Assembly: GCA_046757725.1 (NCBI GenBank)
Contig: JBHHYU010000034.1
Coordinates: 1 to 29,691 of the forward strand
Direction of reading: 5' to 3'
DNA from: JBHHYU01 sp046757725
GTDB lineage: Bacteria; Desulfobacterota; Binatia; UBA9968
Length of the DNA stretch: 29,691 bases
Shown: positions 16,562 through 24,483 of the stretch, in pieces
How positions within the stretch are numbered: position 1 is the stretch's first letter
How the letters are laid out: each line of letters opens with the position of its first letter
Notes under the pieces: model-generated
Database searches by the model: none
The model's input: the letters and a program-made list of their open reading frames with translations, nothing else
Told to the model about the DNA's origin: nothing
Position numbers and translations under genes: made by a program

Positions 16562-16744
16562 TTAGCTCTCTTCAGTAGGCACTACCGACCTACCGCGATA
16601 ATAGCCACAACTGGGGCAAGCACGATGCGGGAAGGAGGTCTCCCCACATTTTGGACACGTACTCCATTGGGGTGCTACCAGTGCATCATGTGACCGACGT
16701 TTGTTCTTTTTACTCCTAGAGGTTCTTCTCTTCGGTACCGGCAT
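16562..16744 (-). CDS. rpmF: 50S ribosomal protein L32
   Basis: L32 is a small zinc-ribbon protein of the large subunit. From the ATG at 16744 the product is 60 residues and begins M-P-V-P-K-R-R-T-S-R-S-K-K-N-K-R-R-S-H, the family start. The zinc ligands form C-P-K-C and C-P-S-C in the C-terminal half, so this is the zinc-binding (C+) form. A longer reading back to 16795 would add 17 cysteine-rich residues not seen in the family. It lies between yceD and plsX, the order conserved across many bacteria. Confidence 0.96.
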   Translation of the reverse strand: MPVPKRRTSRSKKNKRRSHDALVAPQWSTCPKCGETSFPHRACPSCGYYRGRSVVPTEES

Positions 16745-16806
16745 CGCTTCAATCCACCACTTTCTCTGCCCACACGGACAGACAGAACAGCACAAATTTA
16801 GGAAGG

Positions 16807-17337
16807 CTATTGATCTAGTTTTAAGGTGCGGAAAAAGGCCATCCGCGGATCACCGGACGAGGATACACACAGACAGCTCTCATCGTTGAGGTTTACACCG
16901 CAACCCCCACAGAGCCCACGGCATCCTTCATCACATAACGGGCGCAAGGGAAGGGCCAAGAGGACCTGCTCCCGAATCAAAGGAGAGAGATTGACCTCTT
17001 CTTCCGCGTAGAAACTAAGTCCCACATCATCCCGAGTTAACTCTTTATTTCTGGCCGAAAATAGCTCCGGGGTCAAGACAAAGGCAAACTTTTTTTCAAT
17101 CCGGAGAGAAAAGCTGTTAAGACAGCGACCACAGCACCCCTCAACCGTCCCCCCCAACAAACCCTGAAAGAAAAGATCCAAGCCAGATCGATAATAGACC
17201 ATGTCCACATCGAGCAGCGGAGGAAAGTGAAAATCTTTCATCTGGTCTTCTCTATATATCAGGTTTAGTTTCTCAGTCCGTTCTGAAAACCTGAGTTCCT
17301 GCGGGGATTCAGTAATCTGATCCACAGCGATCTTCAC
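16807..17337 (-). CDS. YceD/DUF177 family protein
   Basis: This family is nearly always encoded just upstream of rpmF and is linked to 23S rRNA or ribosome maturation in bacteria and plastids; the exact role here is inferred. The 176 residues have a central C-C-G-R-C motif (about residues 68-72) and a C-terminal cysteine-rich segment L-C-D-E-G-C-R-G-L-C-G-G-C-G-V-N-L-N, both typical of DUF177 and likely to bind metal. The start is GTG at 17337 with a short AGG upstream. It is the first gene of a unit that runs to acpP, downstream of a strong promoter at 17375-17402. Confidence 0.92.
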   Translation of the reverse strand: MKIAVDQITESPQELRFSERTEKLNLIYREDQMKDFHFPPLLDVDMVYYRSGLDLFFQGLLGGTVEGCCGRCLNSFSLRIEKKFAFVLTPELFSARNKELTRDDVGLSFYAEEEVNLSPLIREQVLLALPLRPLCDEGCRGLCGGCGVNLNDESCLCVSSSGDPRMAFFRTLKLDQ

Positions 17338-17374
17338 AACCTAGCGTGGCTCCAGTATCCAGAATTAAGTTTTC

Positions 17375-17402
17375 AGTATATGGGTTTTCCCCCAATTGTC
17401 AA
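17375..17402 (-). promoter_or_regulatory. Strong sigma-70-type promoter of the yceD-rpmF-plsX-fab unit
   Basis: On the minus strand, TTGACA (17402-17397) and TATACT (17380-17375) are separated by 16 bases, with transcription starting near 17368, about 30 bases before the yceD start. Together with the terminator at 13337-13382 this defines a transcription unit of roughly 4 kb. Confidence 0.75.
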
Positions 17403-17715
17403 GGCGAGGAGAGTTTTGGAAATGGCAAAAGGTCTTGATTTTTTAACTACTTCCAAACTATCGACCGAGTCTCAAAAGCACACCATGAACTCCCAGTTGC
17501 CTCAATCTCTCGGATCTACTTGAAAATTAAAATACTCTAGCCCTCTGGACACTGAAGCCTCTCTGGTTTAGATTGCTGCTTCAATAGCCAAGAAACTTTG
17601 TAGTCTGAGATAGACAAAGAGTGAATGGACCCTGGAGTAAGGCTGTTGGAACGACCCTGAAAGGAACACACTCACGGCAGTGACAAGCAGAATAGCCTGG
17701 AGGGGACCCTTTGCG
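17403..17715. other. Gap upstream of the bactofilin gene, no gene seen
   Basis: The sequence between the yceD promoter and the bactofilin start has no supported gene. It should hold the bactofilin promoter, but I see no pair of -35/-10 boxes good enough to call. The only clear element is GGAGGGG at 17699-17705, the bactofilin ribosome binding site. Confidence 0.45.
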
Positions 17716-18099
17716 ATGGGAGCGTACCTTGGTCCGGGGACCAGAGCCAACGGCAAACTGTTGTTCGAGGGAACTACCATGATCGAGGGTCAGTTTGACG
17801 GAGAGTTATCCGTTCACGGTAACGTCGTTATAGGCGAATATGCAACCCTCAGCGGGAAGATCGCTGCCACATCGGTTCTAGTCCGAGGAAAAGTCATCGC
17901 CGACATTCAAGCGGATACCCAGATAGAGATACAGCCACCTGGGGTTGTTGTGGGCGATGTGATCACCCAGAGTTTGGTGATCGGCGATGGCGCAATTTTT
18001 GAAGGCTACTGTTCTATGAAAAAAGAGCAAGAGGGAAAAGTTGTCCACCTACTGCGTCAAGAAGCTAGCGAGGTAACTTCCGAGGAGGGCTCGTACTAA
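17716..18099 (+). CDS. Bactofilin family cytoskeletal protein
   Basis: Bactofilins polymerise without nucleotides into beta-helical filaments at the membrane and act in cell shape, polarity or envelope synthesis. From the ATG at 17716 the product is 127 residues. It begins G-A-Y-L-G-P-G-T-R-A-N-G-K-L-L-F-E-G and continues with short repeats of a right-handed beta-helix rich in G and V (I-E-G-Q-F-D-G-E-L, V-I-G-E-Y-A, V-R-G-K-V-I-A-D-I, V-V-G-D-V), ending in G-A-I-F-E-G-Y-C-S-M, all typical of DUF583. The ribosome binding site decides this start over a GTG at 17680. The final 35 bases overlap the convergent ade gene. Confidence 0.92.
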   Translation: MGAYLGPGTRANGKLLFEGTTMIEGQFDGELSVHGNVVIGEYATLSGKIAATSVLVRGKVIADIQADTQIEIQPPGVVVGDVITQSLVIGDGAIFEGYCSMKKEQEGKVVHLLRQEASEVTSEEGSY

Positions 18100-19882
18100 G
18101 AGTGTCAGTATCCACCACCAAGGACACCAACCGCCTCTCGTTTGCTTTGATCAGACCGCGAGCAGTGATTCGAAGAGACGGAAGAGTGACAAAAGGAAGA
18201 AAACAAAGAGGATAAATGGGTTTCGGAAAGGGTGAGCCTTTTTCTCTAAGGTGTCGGTGAATTCGCCTGAGTTTCTTCCCCACCTCCTGCCATGGGCCTA
18301 GTGAAAAGATTCCCCCTACAGGAAAGTCGAACTTCTCCACTACTTCTCCGTGATCTACCACAGCTATTCCCCCTCCAGCATCAATAAGAATATTAGCGCA
18401 AAGGGCCATGTCCTTATTGCTAGACCCCGCCACCAAAAGCGTATTTTCGTCAAGGTTTGTCGTTAACCCCACCGCGCCGACTTTCGCTCCAAAACCTTTG
18501 AGAAATCCAAATGCTATCCGTCCTGTCCCACGGTGACGCTCAAAAACTCCAACCTTCAGCAGATCCTGAGTTAAATCTGCCTCGAGACAACCCTCTTGGG
18601 GATAAATCTGCAGAATCCGCTCCACTGTTATGCTGGTGTTGATAAGTTCCATCACGCGTATCTTAGCAGTCGATGAGGTGCACGGAATCCGGAAAGCACC
18701 TGGGGAAAGATTTGGCCTCAGCCCAAGAGATTCTATCGTATTGTTAGGGAAGGAGATCGGAGAACCTTTTATGAGAGTCTTCCCTTGCTGTGCCACCACC
18801 TCACCTCCTATCAGCGTGGAATAGACTCGCATCGATTCCATGTCTTCGATCAGGGTGAGGTCCGCATGGCGCCCCGGGGCGATTCCCCCTATCTCCCGCT
18901 CCAGGCCTGAATAGGTTGCAGGATTTAAAGTTACCGCCTGAATCGCTTGAACCGGAGGCAACCCGAGACTGATCGCGCGCCGTACCACAAAATCTAAGTG
19001 CCCGTCCTCCGCCACATCGTCGGGAGCCATTCCATCAGTCACGAGAATAAGACGCTGGGTACTTAATCCCCGGCCGACCAGCGGTTTTAGGGTGAGTTCC
19101 AGGTCACGGCGAAAAGAACCCTCGCGTAGCATCAACCAATAACCTGATCGAAGTCTCTCTAGCGCATCCTGCTCACGAATTGCTTCATGGCAGGAGGAGA
19201 TCCCCGCCGCGGCAATGGCGCAGAGCTTCCGGTCGTGGGCTCCGGAGGTGTGACCGTGAACAATTTTTCCTTGATTCAAGGTCATTTCGACGCGCTCCAG
19301 GATTTCCGGGTCTTCCTGAATCAGACGCAACCAAGAAACAATCTCGCCCAACCCTAAGACACATGGGTTCGCCAGGCCTTCAGCGATCTCAGACGAGGAA
19401 AGAGAAGCCGTACTGCATAAAAGGGGATCCTGTGGAGCAACCATAGGGATCATAGTGAACACGCGTGCGGGATGGGCTTGCACCTCATCGAGGAAGAGCT
19501 GGATCCCCTTAAAACCAAAAACGCTCGCGAGCTCATCACATGAGGCTACCAGCGATGTAGTCCCATGAGGCAGATAGGCCTGAAGATATTCATAGGGCCG
19601 GCAGAAATGACCTATATGGGTGTGACCATCGATAAAGCCAGGGGCAATCGTAAACTCTTGGGCATTCAAGTGACGCGTTGCGCGCCCGCGGGTATGGGCT
19701 GCATTCGGACCCACATAGCATATCCTTCCGTCCAGAACAGCAATCTCCATGCCGGTGAGTATCTCGCCGGAATAGACATTGATGAGCTTTCCTCCCGTCA
19801 CAATCAGGTCGGATTTGATCTCGCCCATGGCTCCACGGATGAGCCTTTCAATTTGTAGTTTCGAGGGTTTCACGACACTCAT
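18065..19882 (-). CDS. Adenine deaminase family protein, variant active site
   Basis: The protein belongs to the Ade branch of the amidohydrolase superfamily, which deaminates adenine to hypoxanthine in purine salvage or use. From the ATG at 19882 it has 605 residues. The metal-site skeleton is present: His87 and His89, Glu180 in G-L-G-E-I, His209 and His211 in V-H-G-H, His232 in S-S-C-H-E, and Asp283. The C-terminal Ade domain is recognisable (T-N-L-D-E-N-T-L-L-V-A-G, F-D-F-P-V-G-G-I-F-S). The usual H-V-H-I-E-S-S is H-T-H-I-G-H-F and the usual T-D-D-R is T-D-G-M, so the substrate may differ from adenine. An upstream reading to 19960 lacks family character. I leave the gene symbol blank because of these changes. 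Confidence 0.87.
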   Translation of the reverse strand: MSVVKPSKLQIERLIRGAMGEIKSDLIVTGGKLINVYSGEILTGMEIAVLDGRICYVGPNAAHTRGRATRHLNAQEFTIAPGFIDGHTHIGHFCRPYEYLQAYLPHGTTSLVASCDELASVFGFKGIQLFLDEVQAHPARVFTMIPMVAPQDPLLCSTASLSSSEIAEGLANPCVLGLGEIVSWLRLIQEDPEILERVEMTLNQGKIVHGHTSGAHDRKLCAIAAAGISSCHEAIREQDALERLRSGYWLMLREGSFRRDLELTLKPLVGRGLSTQRLILVTDGMAPDDVAEDGHLDFVVRRAISLGLPPVQAIQAVTLNPATYSGLEREIGGIAPGRHADLTLIEDMESMRVYSTLIGGEVVAQQGKTLIKGSPISFPNNTIESLGLRPNLSPGAFRIPCTSSTAKIRVMELINTSITVERILQIYPQEGCLEADLTQDLLKVGVFERHRGTGRIAFGFLKGFGAKVGAVGLTTNLDENTLLVAGSSNKDMALCANILIDAGGGIAVVDHGEVVEKFDFPVGGIFSLGPWQEVGKKLRRIHRHLREKGSPFPKPIYPLCFLPFVTLPSLRITARGLIKANERRLVSLVVDTDTLSTSPPRKLPR

Positions 19883-20031
19883 TTGTCTAACATACCCCAT
19901 CCTGCTTTTCTTTACCAAAAGGAGCATCGGATACGAGCCGGAATTCCGACTTCCGGTCATGGGTACTCTGCCCTAAAAAGCCTGATGCCCCAGTTAGGCG
20001 CATGGGGCCTGTCCTCAGTAGGAACCCATTT

Positions 20032-20093
20032 CGTGGCTCGTGTTCGTCGTACTTCGTGTTCGACACGAAGCACGAGCGTCAAGCACGACCACG
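20032..20093. repeat. Long imperfect inverted repeat (62 bases)
   Basis: The centre CTTCGTGT (20052-20059), TCG, ACACGAAG (20063-20070) is a perfect 8-base hairpin. The pairing continues outward with small bulges to CGTGG at 20032 and CCACG at 20093. The arms are themselves built from repeated TCGTG/TTCG words. There is no T-tract, so it is not a standard terminator; a REP-like element or mRNA stabiliser is possible. Confidence 0.65.
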
Positions 20094-20336
20094 ATTTAAC
20101 GTCTCCCTATCTTCGGAGCCTACCCCCTCTGCGCCGTGCACCCATGCATCGGGTTCCGAGGGAGGAAACCTGGAGGTTTGAGGCGTAGGGACGTGGAGGT
20201 TGGAGGCAGGCCCAGGCCATCGGAGAGCTCACCCAAAGGGGACGGGAGGGTGGCCGTCGAGGCACAGACTCATTGACTCAGGCCGGAAGGTTTTCTCCTG
20301 AGGAACCACCCTTTTTACCGGAAAGCTGACCATGGG

Positions 20337-20364
20337 TTGACAACTCTATTTGTGACCGCATAAT
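20337..20364 (+). promoter_or_regulatory. Sigma-70-type promoter of the amidohydrolase gene
   Basis: TTGACA (20337-20342) and CATAAT (20359-20364) are separated by 16 bases, giving a transcript that starts near 20371, about 20 bases before the ATG at 20391. The short leader has no clear Shine-Dalgarno sequence. Confidence 0.7.
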
Positions 20365-20390
20365 TTAGAAAATCAAAACAATTAGCAATT

Positions 20391-21305
20391 ATGGTCATTG
20401 ATTGTCACTCACATCTCGTCCCTCAGAGCTGGTTTCATGCGAAATCACCAAAGACGATTTTTGATGTCGAAGGACTTCTAGAGGAACAACAAAGGGCAGG
20501 AGTCGACATCACGGTTTTCGGCAACAACTGGATCCGTACACCCGAAGAGACAGACCCGTTGAGGGTGATTAAGGAATTCAACGATTTTGCCGCCGAGATG
20601 ACAATCAAACACCCGAAGCATCTCGTTGGACTCGCATCATCGATGCCCTTTGGTGACGACCGGGTCCTTAAAGAGACCGAGCGTGCGATCCGTGATTATG
20701 GGCTGAAAGGGATCATGGTCAACTCGAGCGTGAATGGGGAGTATCTCGACTCGGCCCGTGCTTTACCTTTCTTTGAGCTGGTTACTGAGCTCGCCGTCCC
20801 TCTCTTTGTCCATCCGCCACGCGTCACGATAGGAGCGGAAAAAATGGACATTTTTCGTCTCCCGGAGATGATCGGGAGACCTTTCGATACGACCCTGTCT
20901 CTCATCCGGTTTATTCTGATGGGTGGACTAGAAAGATTTCCTAACCTAAAAATGGTGTGTGCCCATGTGGGGGGTGCTGTGCCGATGCTTCCAGGTAGAC
21001 TCGGCTTCGGCTATGAACTTAGACATGACAGGAGCTTCGGTCCCTGGGAGCCGGATCTTTTAACACACCCTCCGGGTACGTATATACGGCAGCTCTTTCT
21101 CGACACCGTCTGCCTCCATACTCCGGCGATCCTTTGTGCGCTCCAAACGGTAGGGGTTGAACACGTCCTCTTCGGCAGTGACTTTCCTCCGGTACCGATC
21201 CCTCTCAAAAGGTCTGTAGATGTTGTCCACGCCTTATCCATCCCGGCAGAGGATAAACAGAAAATTTTGGGAGGGAATGCGGCGAGTCTATTGGGTCTTA
21301 CTTGA
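20391..21305 (+). CDS. Amidohydrolase family 2 protein (COG2159, ACMSD-like)
   Basis: This TIM-barrel metal enzyme belongs to the group that includes aminocarboxymuconate-semialdehyde decarboxylase and related decarboxylases or hydrolases. Expected metal ligands are present: His6 and His8 in D-C-H-S-H, His141 in F-V-H-P-P, His192 in C-A-H-V-G-G and Asp264 in F-G-S-D-F-P-P. The 304 residues are of normal length. It stands alone between two minus-strand genes and has its own promoter. The substrate cannot be read from sequence; a link to uracil or aromatic breakdown from nearby genes is only a guess. Confidence 0.9.
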   Translation: MVIDCHSHLVPQSWFHAKSPKTIFDVEGLLEEQQRAGVDITVFGNNWIRTPEETDPLRVIKEFNDFAAEMTIKHPKHLVGLASSMPFGDDRVLKETERAIRDYGLKGIMVNSSVNGEYLDSARALPFFELVTELAVPLFVHPPRVTIGAEKMDIFRLPEMIGRPFDTTLSLIRFILMGGLERFPNLKMVCAHVGGAVPMLPGRLGFGYELRHDRSFGPWEPDLLTHPPGTYIRQLFLDTVCLHTPAILCALQTVGVEHVLFGSDFPPVPIPLKRSVDVVHALSIPAEDKQKILGGNAASLLGLT

Positions 21306-21447
21306 TCCCCTTTTAAGAACTCTAGAGGAGTCCTCGTAAAACAACGAGCTCGGGTCAAGCGGCGGATCTAGGAAAGTCTGCCTCCCCCCACCTCGCAGGC
21401 CTTCCGGGTAAAGGATCGGCTTAGCGGGAAAAAGTCCGGCTGGCCTT

Positions 21448-22434
21448 TTAGATGTCCAGAACCATCGGTAAAACCATGAGCCCAAGGATGTAGGCCAGGT
21501 ATAAAGACAAAAGAATCAATCCCTCTCTTCTCCTAACTTTACCTTGTGATCGAAATACCCAAATCATGGCGAAGATAAAAATCACAAGCCACGGAAAGGA
21601 ATAGAGCTGCGTAAAACGGGTGAGCGTCAGGGGATGGATCCAAGAAGACAGGCCGACGATGAGCGCCAAGTTGAGAACATTGGCACCCACGATATTTCCA
21701 ACCGATAAATCGGGAACTCCCTTTCGTGCCGCTGCAATTCCAGTTACGAGTTCCGGCAGCGACGTCCCCACCGCAATGATGGAGAGCCCGATAATGACTG
21801 AAGGGACACCCATGGCTGTTGCGAGAGCAATACCGGATTGCACCAGAATACGGCTCCCAAAGATGACCAGGGCTAAACCGATCAGAAACAGGAATACCGA
21901 TTTTTTTAACGAGCCGACTTTCTTGGGCTCTTGGGAGTCTTCCTTGGTGATTTCTGTTTTACGCTGGCGGGCAATCCAGTAGTCAACGAACAGATAGGCA
22001 ATCGATACCAGCAGAAGAATCATTCCAAAGACGGGCCCTAGCCGGAGTCGCCACGTAAAGAAAATTACCAGAATTGCACTTCCAACCATCCACCACGCTC
22101 GCCGTTGAAAGTCCTCCAAGTCAACATCAATCTTCGTCATGCAGGCCACTAATCCAATAACCAGACCGATATTTGCGATCGCAGATCCAACCGCGTTGCC
22201 CAAGGCGATGCCCGAATTACCTACCATGCTTGCCATGACCGAAACCGTAAGTTCCGGAACAGTGGTCGCAAGACTGACAATGGTGGCGCCGATTACGATG
22301 TGCGGTACTCTAAGGATGTGCGCCATCTCTACGCTTGACTCAACAAAAAGATCGCCGCCCTTACTCACTAACCCTAGTCCCAGAATCAACAAAAGAACAT
22401 GAACTAAGACATCTGAACCTAGAAACTCCATCAT
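21448..22434 (-). CDS. Calcium/sodium:cation antiporter (CaCA family, YrbG-like)
   Basis: An inner-membrane exchanger of the Ca2+:cation antiporter superfamily. From the ATG at 22434 the product is 328 residues with about ten hydrophobic segments in two inverted halves. Each half has the alpha-repeat signature: A-T-T-V-P-E-L-T with G-N-A-V-G-S-A-I-A-N in the first, and V-G-T-S-L-P-E-L with G-N-I-V-G-A-N-V-L-N in the second. The central loop is charged (K-T-E-I-T-K-E-D). A run of six G about 11 bases upstream is the ribosome binding site and decides this start; reading on to 22560 adds 42 polar residues with no family match. The ion used is not certain. Confidence 0.93.
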   Translation of the reverse strand: MMEFLGSDVLVHVLLLILGLGLVSKGGDLFVESSVEMAHILRVPHIVIGATIVSLATTVPELTVSVMASMVGNSGIALGNAVGSAIANIGLVIGLVACMTKIDVDLEDFQRRAWWMVGSAILVIFFTWRLRLGPVFGMILLLVSIAYLFVDYWIARQRKTEITKEDSQEPKKVGSLKKSVFLFLIGLALVIFGSRILVQSGIALATAMGVPSVIIGLSIIAVGTSLPELVTGIAAARKGVPDLSVGNIVGANVLNLALIVGLSSWIHPLTLTRFTQLYSFPWLVIFIFAMIWVFRSQGKVRRREGLILLSLYLAYILGLMVLPMVLDI

Positions 22435-22632
22435 ATTAACGGTAACCCCCCAGCGCTGGAACTCTCGGAGGAAGCAATCTAATTCAATTGTGTTCCTGAA
22501 TTCAACCTCTCTCTCCTCGAAACTCCATCCGCTGCAGTCGGAGAAAATACCCACCCTCACTTAAGCATCACCATCAAGTGAACGAGTAAAACCTGTTGCA
22601 TTCTTACCTGCGACGCATTAGCTTGCACCCAT

Positions 22633-23403
22633 ATGCTTTCCGTGCAGTTACAGGATGTGACCAAACGGTTCGATTCTATCGTCGCCGTGGATCATGCCGA
22701 TCTCAACGTTAACGACGAAGAACTACTGGTCATCGTAGGGGAGAGCGGTTGCGGTAAAACTACCGTATTGAGGCTTATCGCCGGTCTGGAGACTCCAGAT
22801 AGTGGCACCATCTATATCGGCGGCGTTCCCGTCAACGATCTACCGCCCGGCCATAGAGGCGTTCAGATGATTTTCCAGAATTATGCCCTTTGGCCTCACA
22901 TGAGAGTTTTTGACGATCGAGCCTACACCAATTTAACTCTGCCGCTGAAAATCCGGAAATGGTCCAAGGAAAAGATCGGTGATTTCATGCGGCCACTGAC
23001 CCAGAGGCTAGGCATTGAAGAGAGTTTTTTTGGCCGCAAACCGCAGGAACTTTCCGGCGGCCAGCAACAGCGGGTTGCGATGGGTCGGGCTATGTCCACT
23101 TCTCCCCGCGTCATGCTCATGGATGAACCGTTAAGCAATATTGATGCGCCCAATCGGCTCCGGATGCGTGGCGAGATCGTTAAATTTCACCGGGAGAACC
23201 GCTTGACGACGCTTTACGTCACCCACAATTTAGCAGACGGCGTGGCTTTAGGAGATCGTATTGCCGTCATGAAAGCTGGCCGTTTCGAGCAGGTGGATAC
23301 GACCGAGAATCTCATGCGCCAGCCGAAAAGTTCCTATGTGGCCGATTTTTTTAGAGCATCAGAACTAAGGCATAGCGATATCTTTGGCCATACCACCCAT
23401 TGA
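22633..23403 (+). CDS. ABC transporter ATP-binding protein, lacks TOBE domain
   Basis: The nucleotide-binding domain is of the MalK/UgpC/spermidine type. It has Walker A G-E-S-G-C-G-K-T (36-43), the Q-loop at Gln82, signature L-S-G-G-Q (140-144), Walker B V-M-L-M-D-E (160-165) and the switch His198. It ends at residue 256 after Y-V-A-D-F-F, just where members of this group normally continue into a regulatory TOBE domain of about 100 residues. There is also a short insertion (R-A-Y-T-N, 96-100) after P-H-M-R-V-F. No permease or binding-protein gene is beside it, so its partner is unknown. The start has no clear Shine-Dalgarno sequence. Confidence 0.9.
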   Translation: MLSVQLQDVTKRFDSIVAVDHADLNVNDEELLVIVGESGCGKTTVLRLIAGLETPDSGTIYIGGVPVNDLPPGHRGVQMIFQNYALWPHMRVFDDRAYTNLTLPLKIRKWSKEKIGDFMRPLTQRLGIEESFFGRKPQELSGGQQQRVAMGRAMSTSPRVMLMDEPLSNIDAPNRLRMRGEIVKFHRENRLTTLYVTHNLADGVALGDRIAVMKAGRFEQVDTTENLMRQPKSSYVADFFRASELRHSDIFGHTTH

Positions 23404-23435
23404 AAGATTCAGGTGTGCTTTCTTCTGAAGCTGGC

Positions 23436-24125
23436 CTAAACCATTTCAATAACCATCGGCAGTCTTTTCATAAAAGCATAGAGCGAAGCAGGACGGTGAG
23501 TGCCGCGACGTTTTGTCTGAAGCTGTTTGAGTAACCCAAGGGCAAGGATCTTTTTGCGGAAGTTGCGCCGATCCAGAGGGCGGTGGAGAATCGTTTCATA
23601 AACCTCTTGGAGCTCTCCCAACGTGAACTCCGGCGGAAGAAGGCTATACACGATGTTCGTATACTGGAGTTTTGAGCGAAGCCTCTGGAGACTCAAGCGC
23701 CTCACCTGATCGTGGTCATAGGCAAGGCGAGGGATCCGATTGGCAGCGACCCACCGGATGCCCGCATACTTTGATGCCGGATCCAGCCTGACCTCTTGAT
23801 AGGGAACCAAGGCCAGGTAGGACACCGAAACCACACGGGTGGCAGGGTCTCTTTCCGGTTTGCCAAAGGTGTAGAGTTGTTCCAGGTAGCCGTTTCGAAC
23901 ACCGGTCCTCTCATGGACCTCACGCTCCGCAGCTTGATCGAGAGATTCTTCAGCCCCAACCAACCCGCCGGGAAAAGCCCACTGCCCGGTGAAGGGACCC
24001 TCCTTGATCCGGACCAAAATACACTGGAGTGCCTTTTTTACCAATGTGTAGATGAGGACGTCCACCGCCACCCACGGGTGCCCTTGCGCACCTGAAAAGC
24101 GGTAAAGAGTCTCTTCCTGATTCAT
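23436..24125 (-). CDS. NrtR-type Nudix/winged-helix transcriptional regulator
   Basis: The protein has a Nudix domain (about 15-150) joined to a C-terminal winged helix (about 155-229: L-L-P-P-E-F-T-L-G-E-L-Q-E-V-Y-E, L-D-R-R-N-F-R-K-K-I), the layout of NrtR regulators that sense ADP-ribose or related sugars. The Nudix box reads G-L-V-G-A-E-E-S-L-D-Q-A-A-E-R-E-V-H-E-R; the second Glu of the R-E-x-x-E-E core is Arg, so hydrolysis is probably weak or lost, as in several NrtR-type regulators. The ATG at 24125 is two codons inside a TTG alternative. Its targets are unknown; no NAD biosynthesis genes are nearby. It is convergent with the ABC ATPase gene. Confidence 0.88.
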   Translation of the reverse strand: MNQEETLYRFSGAQGHPWVAVDVLIYTLVKKALQCILVRIKEGPFTGQWAFPGGLVGAEESLDQAAEREVHERTGVRNGYLEQLYTFGKPERDPATRVVSVSYLALVPYQEVRLDPASKYAGIRWVAANRIPRLAYDHDQVRRLSLQRLRSKLQYTNIVYSLLPPEFTLGELQEVYETILHRPLDRRNFRKKILALGLLKQLQTKRRGTHRPASLYAFMKRLPMVIEMV

Positions 24126-24483
24126 AGTCAATGGCAGGCCAAGCCTGTCGAAGGGTTTGTTACACGCACCCTTGTGATTGAACTGGGGCGCCTTCCTGAA
24201 CCCTAGGATACTTCTACCTTAGGCGGAGTTGCTGCTCGACGTCAAGCGGCACTCCAGGCCTCTCCTTTGCTAAGGGAGGGTCAAGGGAGACAGGTTATGG
24301 GACAGATCTTCGTCAAAAACAGCCCGGTTATGACCATGGTCCACCACCGCAACATGCTTTGATAACTACCTTAAAGAAGACCAGACGTGAGAGGAGAAGA
24401 AGGTATCACTAATGTGTAATGACCTGCCTCGATGATTCTTAACAAAAAATGCCACTTTCGGATTCGGTCGACTCACTTTGTCG
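24126..24483. other. Gap between the Nudix regulator and GST genes
   Basis: No gene is supported. A small hairpin CAGGC/GCCTG lies at 24135-24147 and is followed by GTCGAAGGG, a word found in a class of dispersed intergenic repeats in many uncultured bacteria. A 21-codon frame at 24297 with an upstream GGGAG has no recognisable content. The minus strand here would hold the end of the GST transcript and the regulator's promoter, neither of which I can place. Confidence 0.4.

Larger units (their letters stand above)
19883..20390. other. Divergent gap between ade homologue and amidohydrolase
   Basis: About 500 bases without a supported gene. It holds a small hairpin GCCCCA/TGGGGC at 19987-20008, a long imperfect hairpin at 20032-20093, a G-rich segment around 20170-20215 with repeated GGAGGTT words, and the amidohydrolase promoter at 20337-20364. 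No tRNA fold was recognised. Confidence 0.5.

Noticed and set aside
21306..21447. Terminator between the amidohydrolase and antiporter genes
   Set aside because: A few T-rich words exist on each strand, but no stem longer than about three to four pairs precedes them.
22435..22560. N-terminal extension of the antiporter gene
   Set aside because: The added 42 residues are polar with no family match, and a G-rich ribosome binding site sits just before 22434.
24297..24362. Small 21-codon frame with an upstream GGGAG in the gap before GST
   Set aside because: Too short and without recognisable content; the surrounding sequence looks like ordinary gap DNA.
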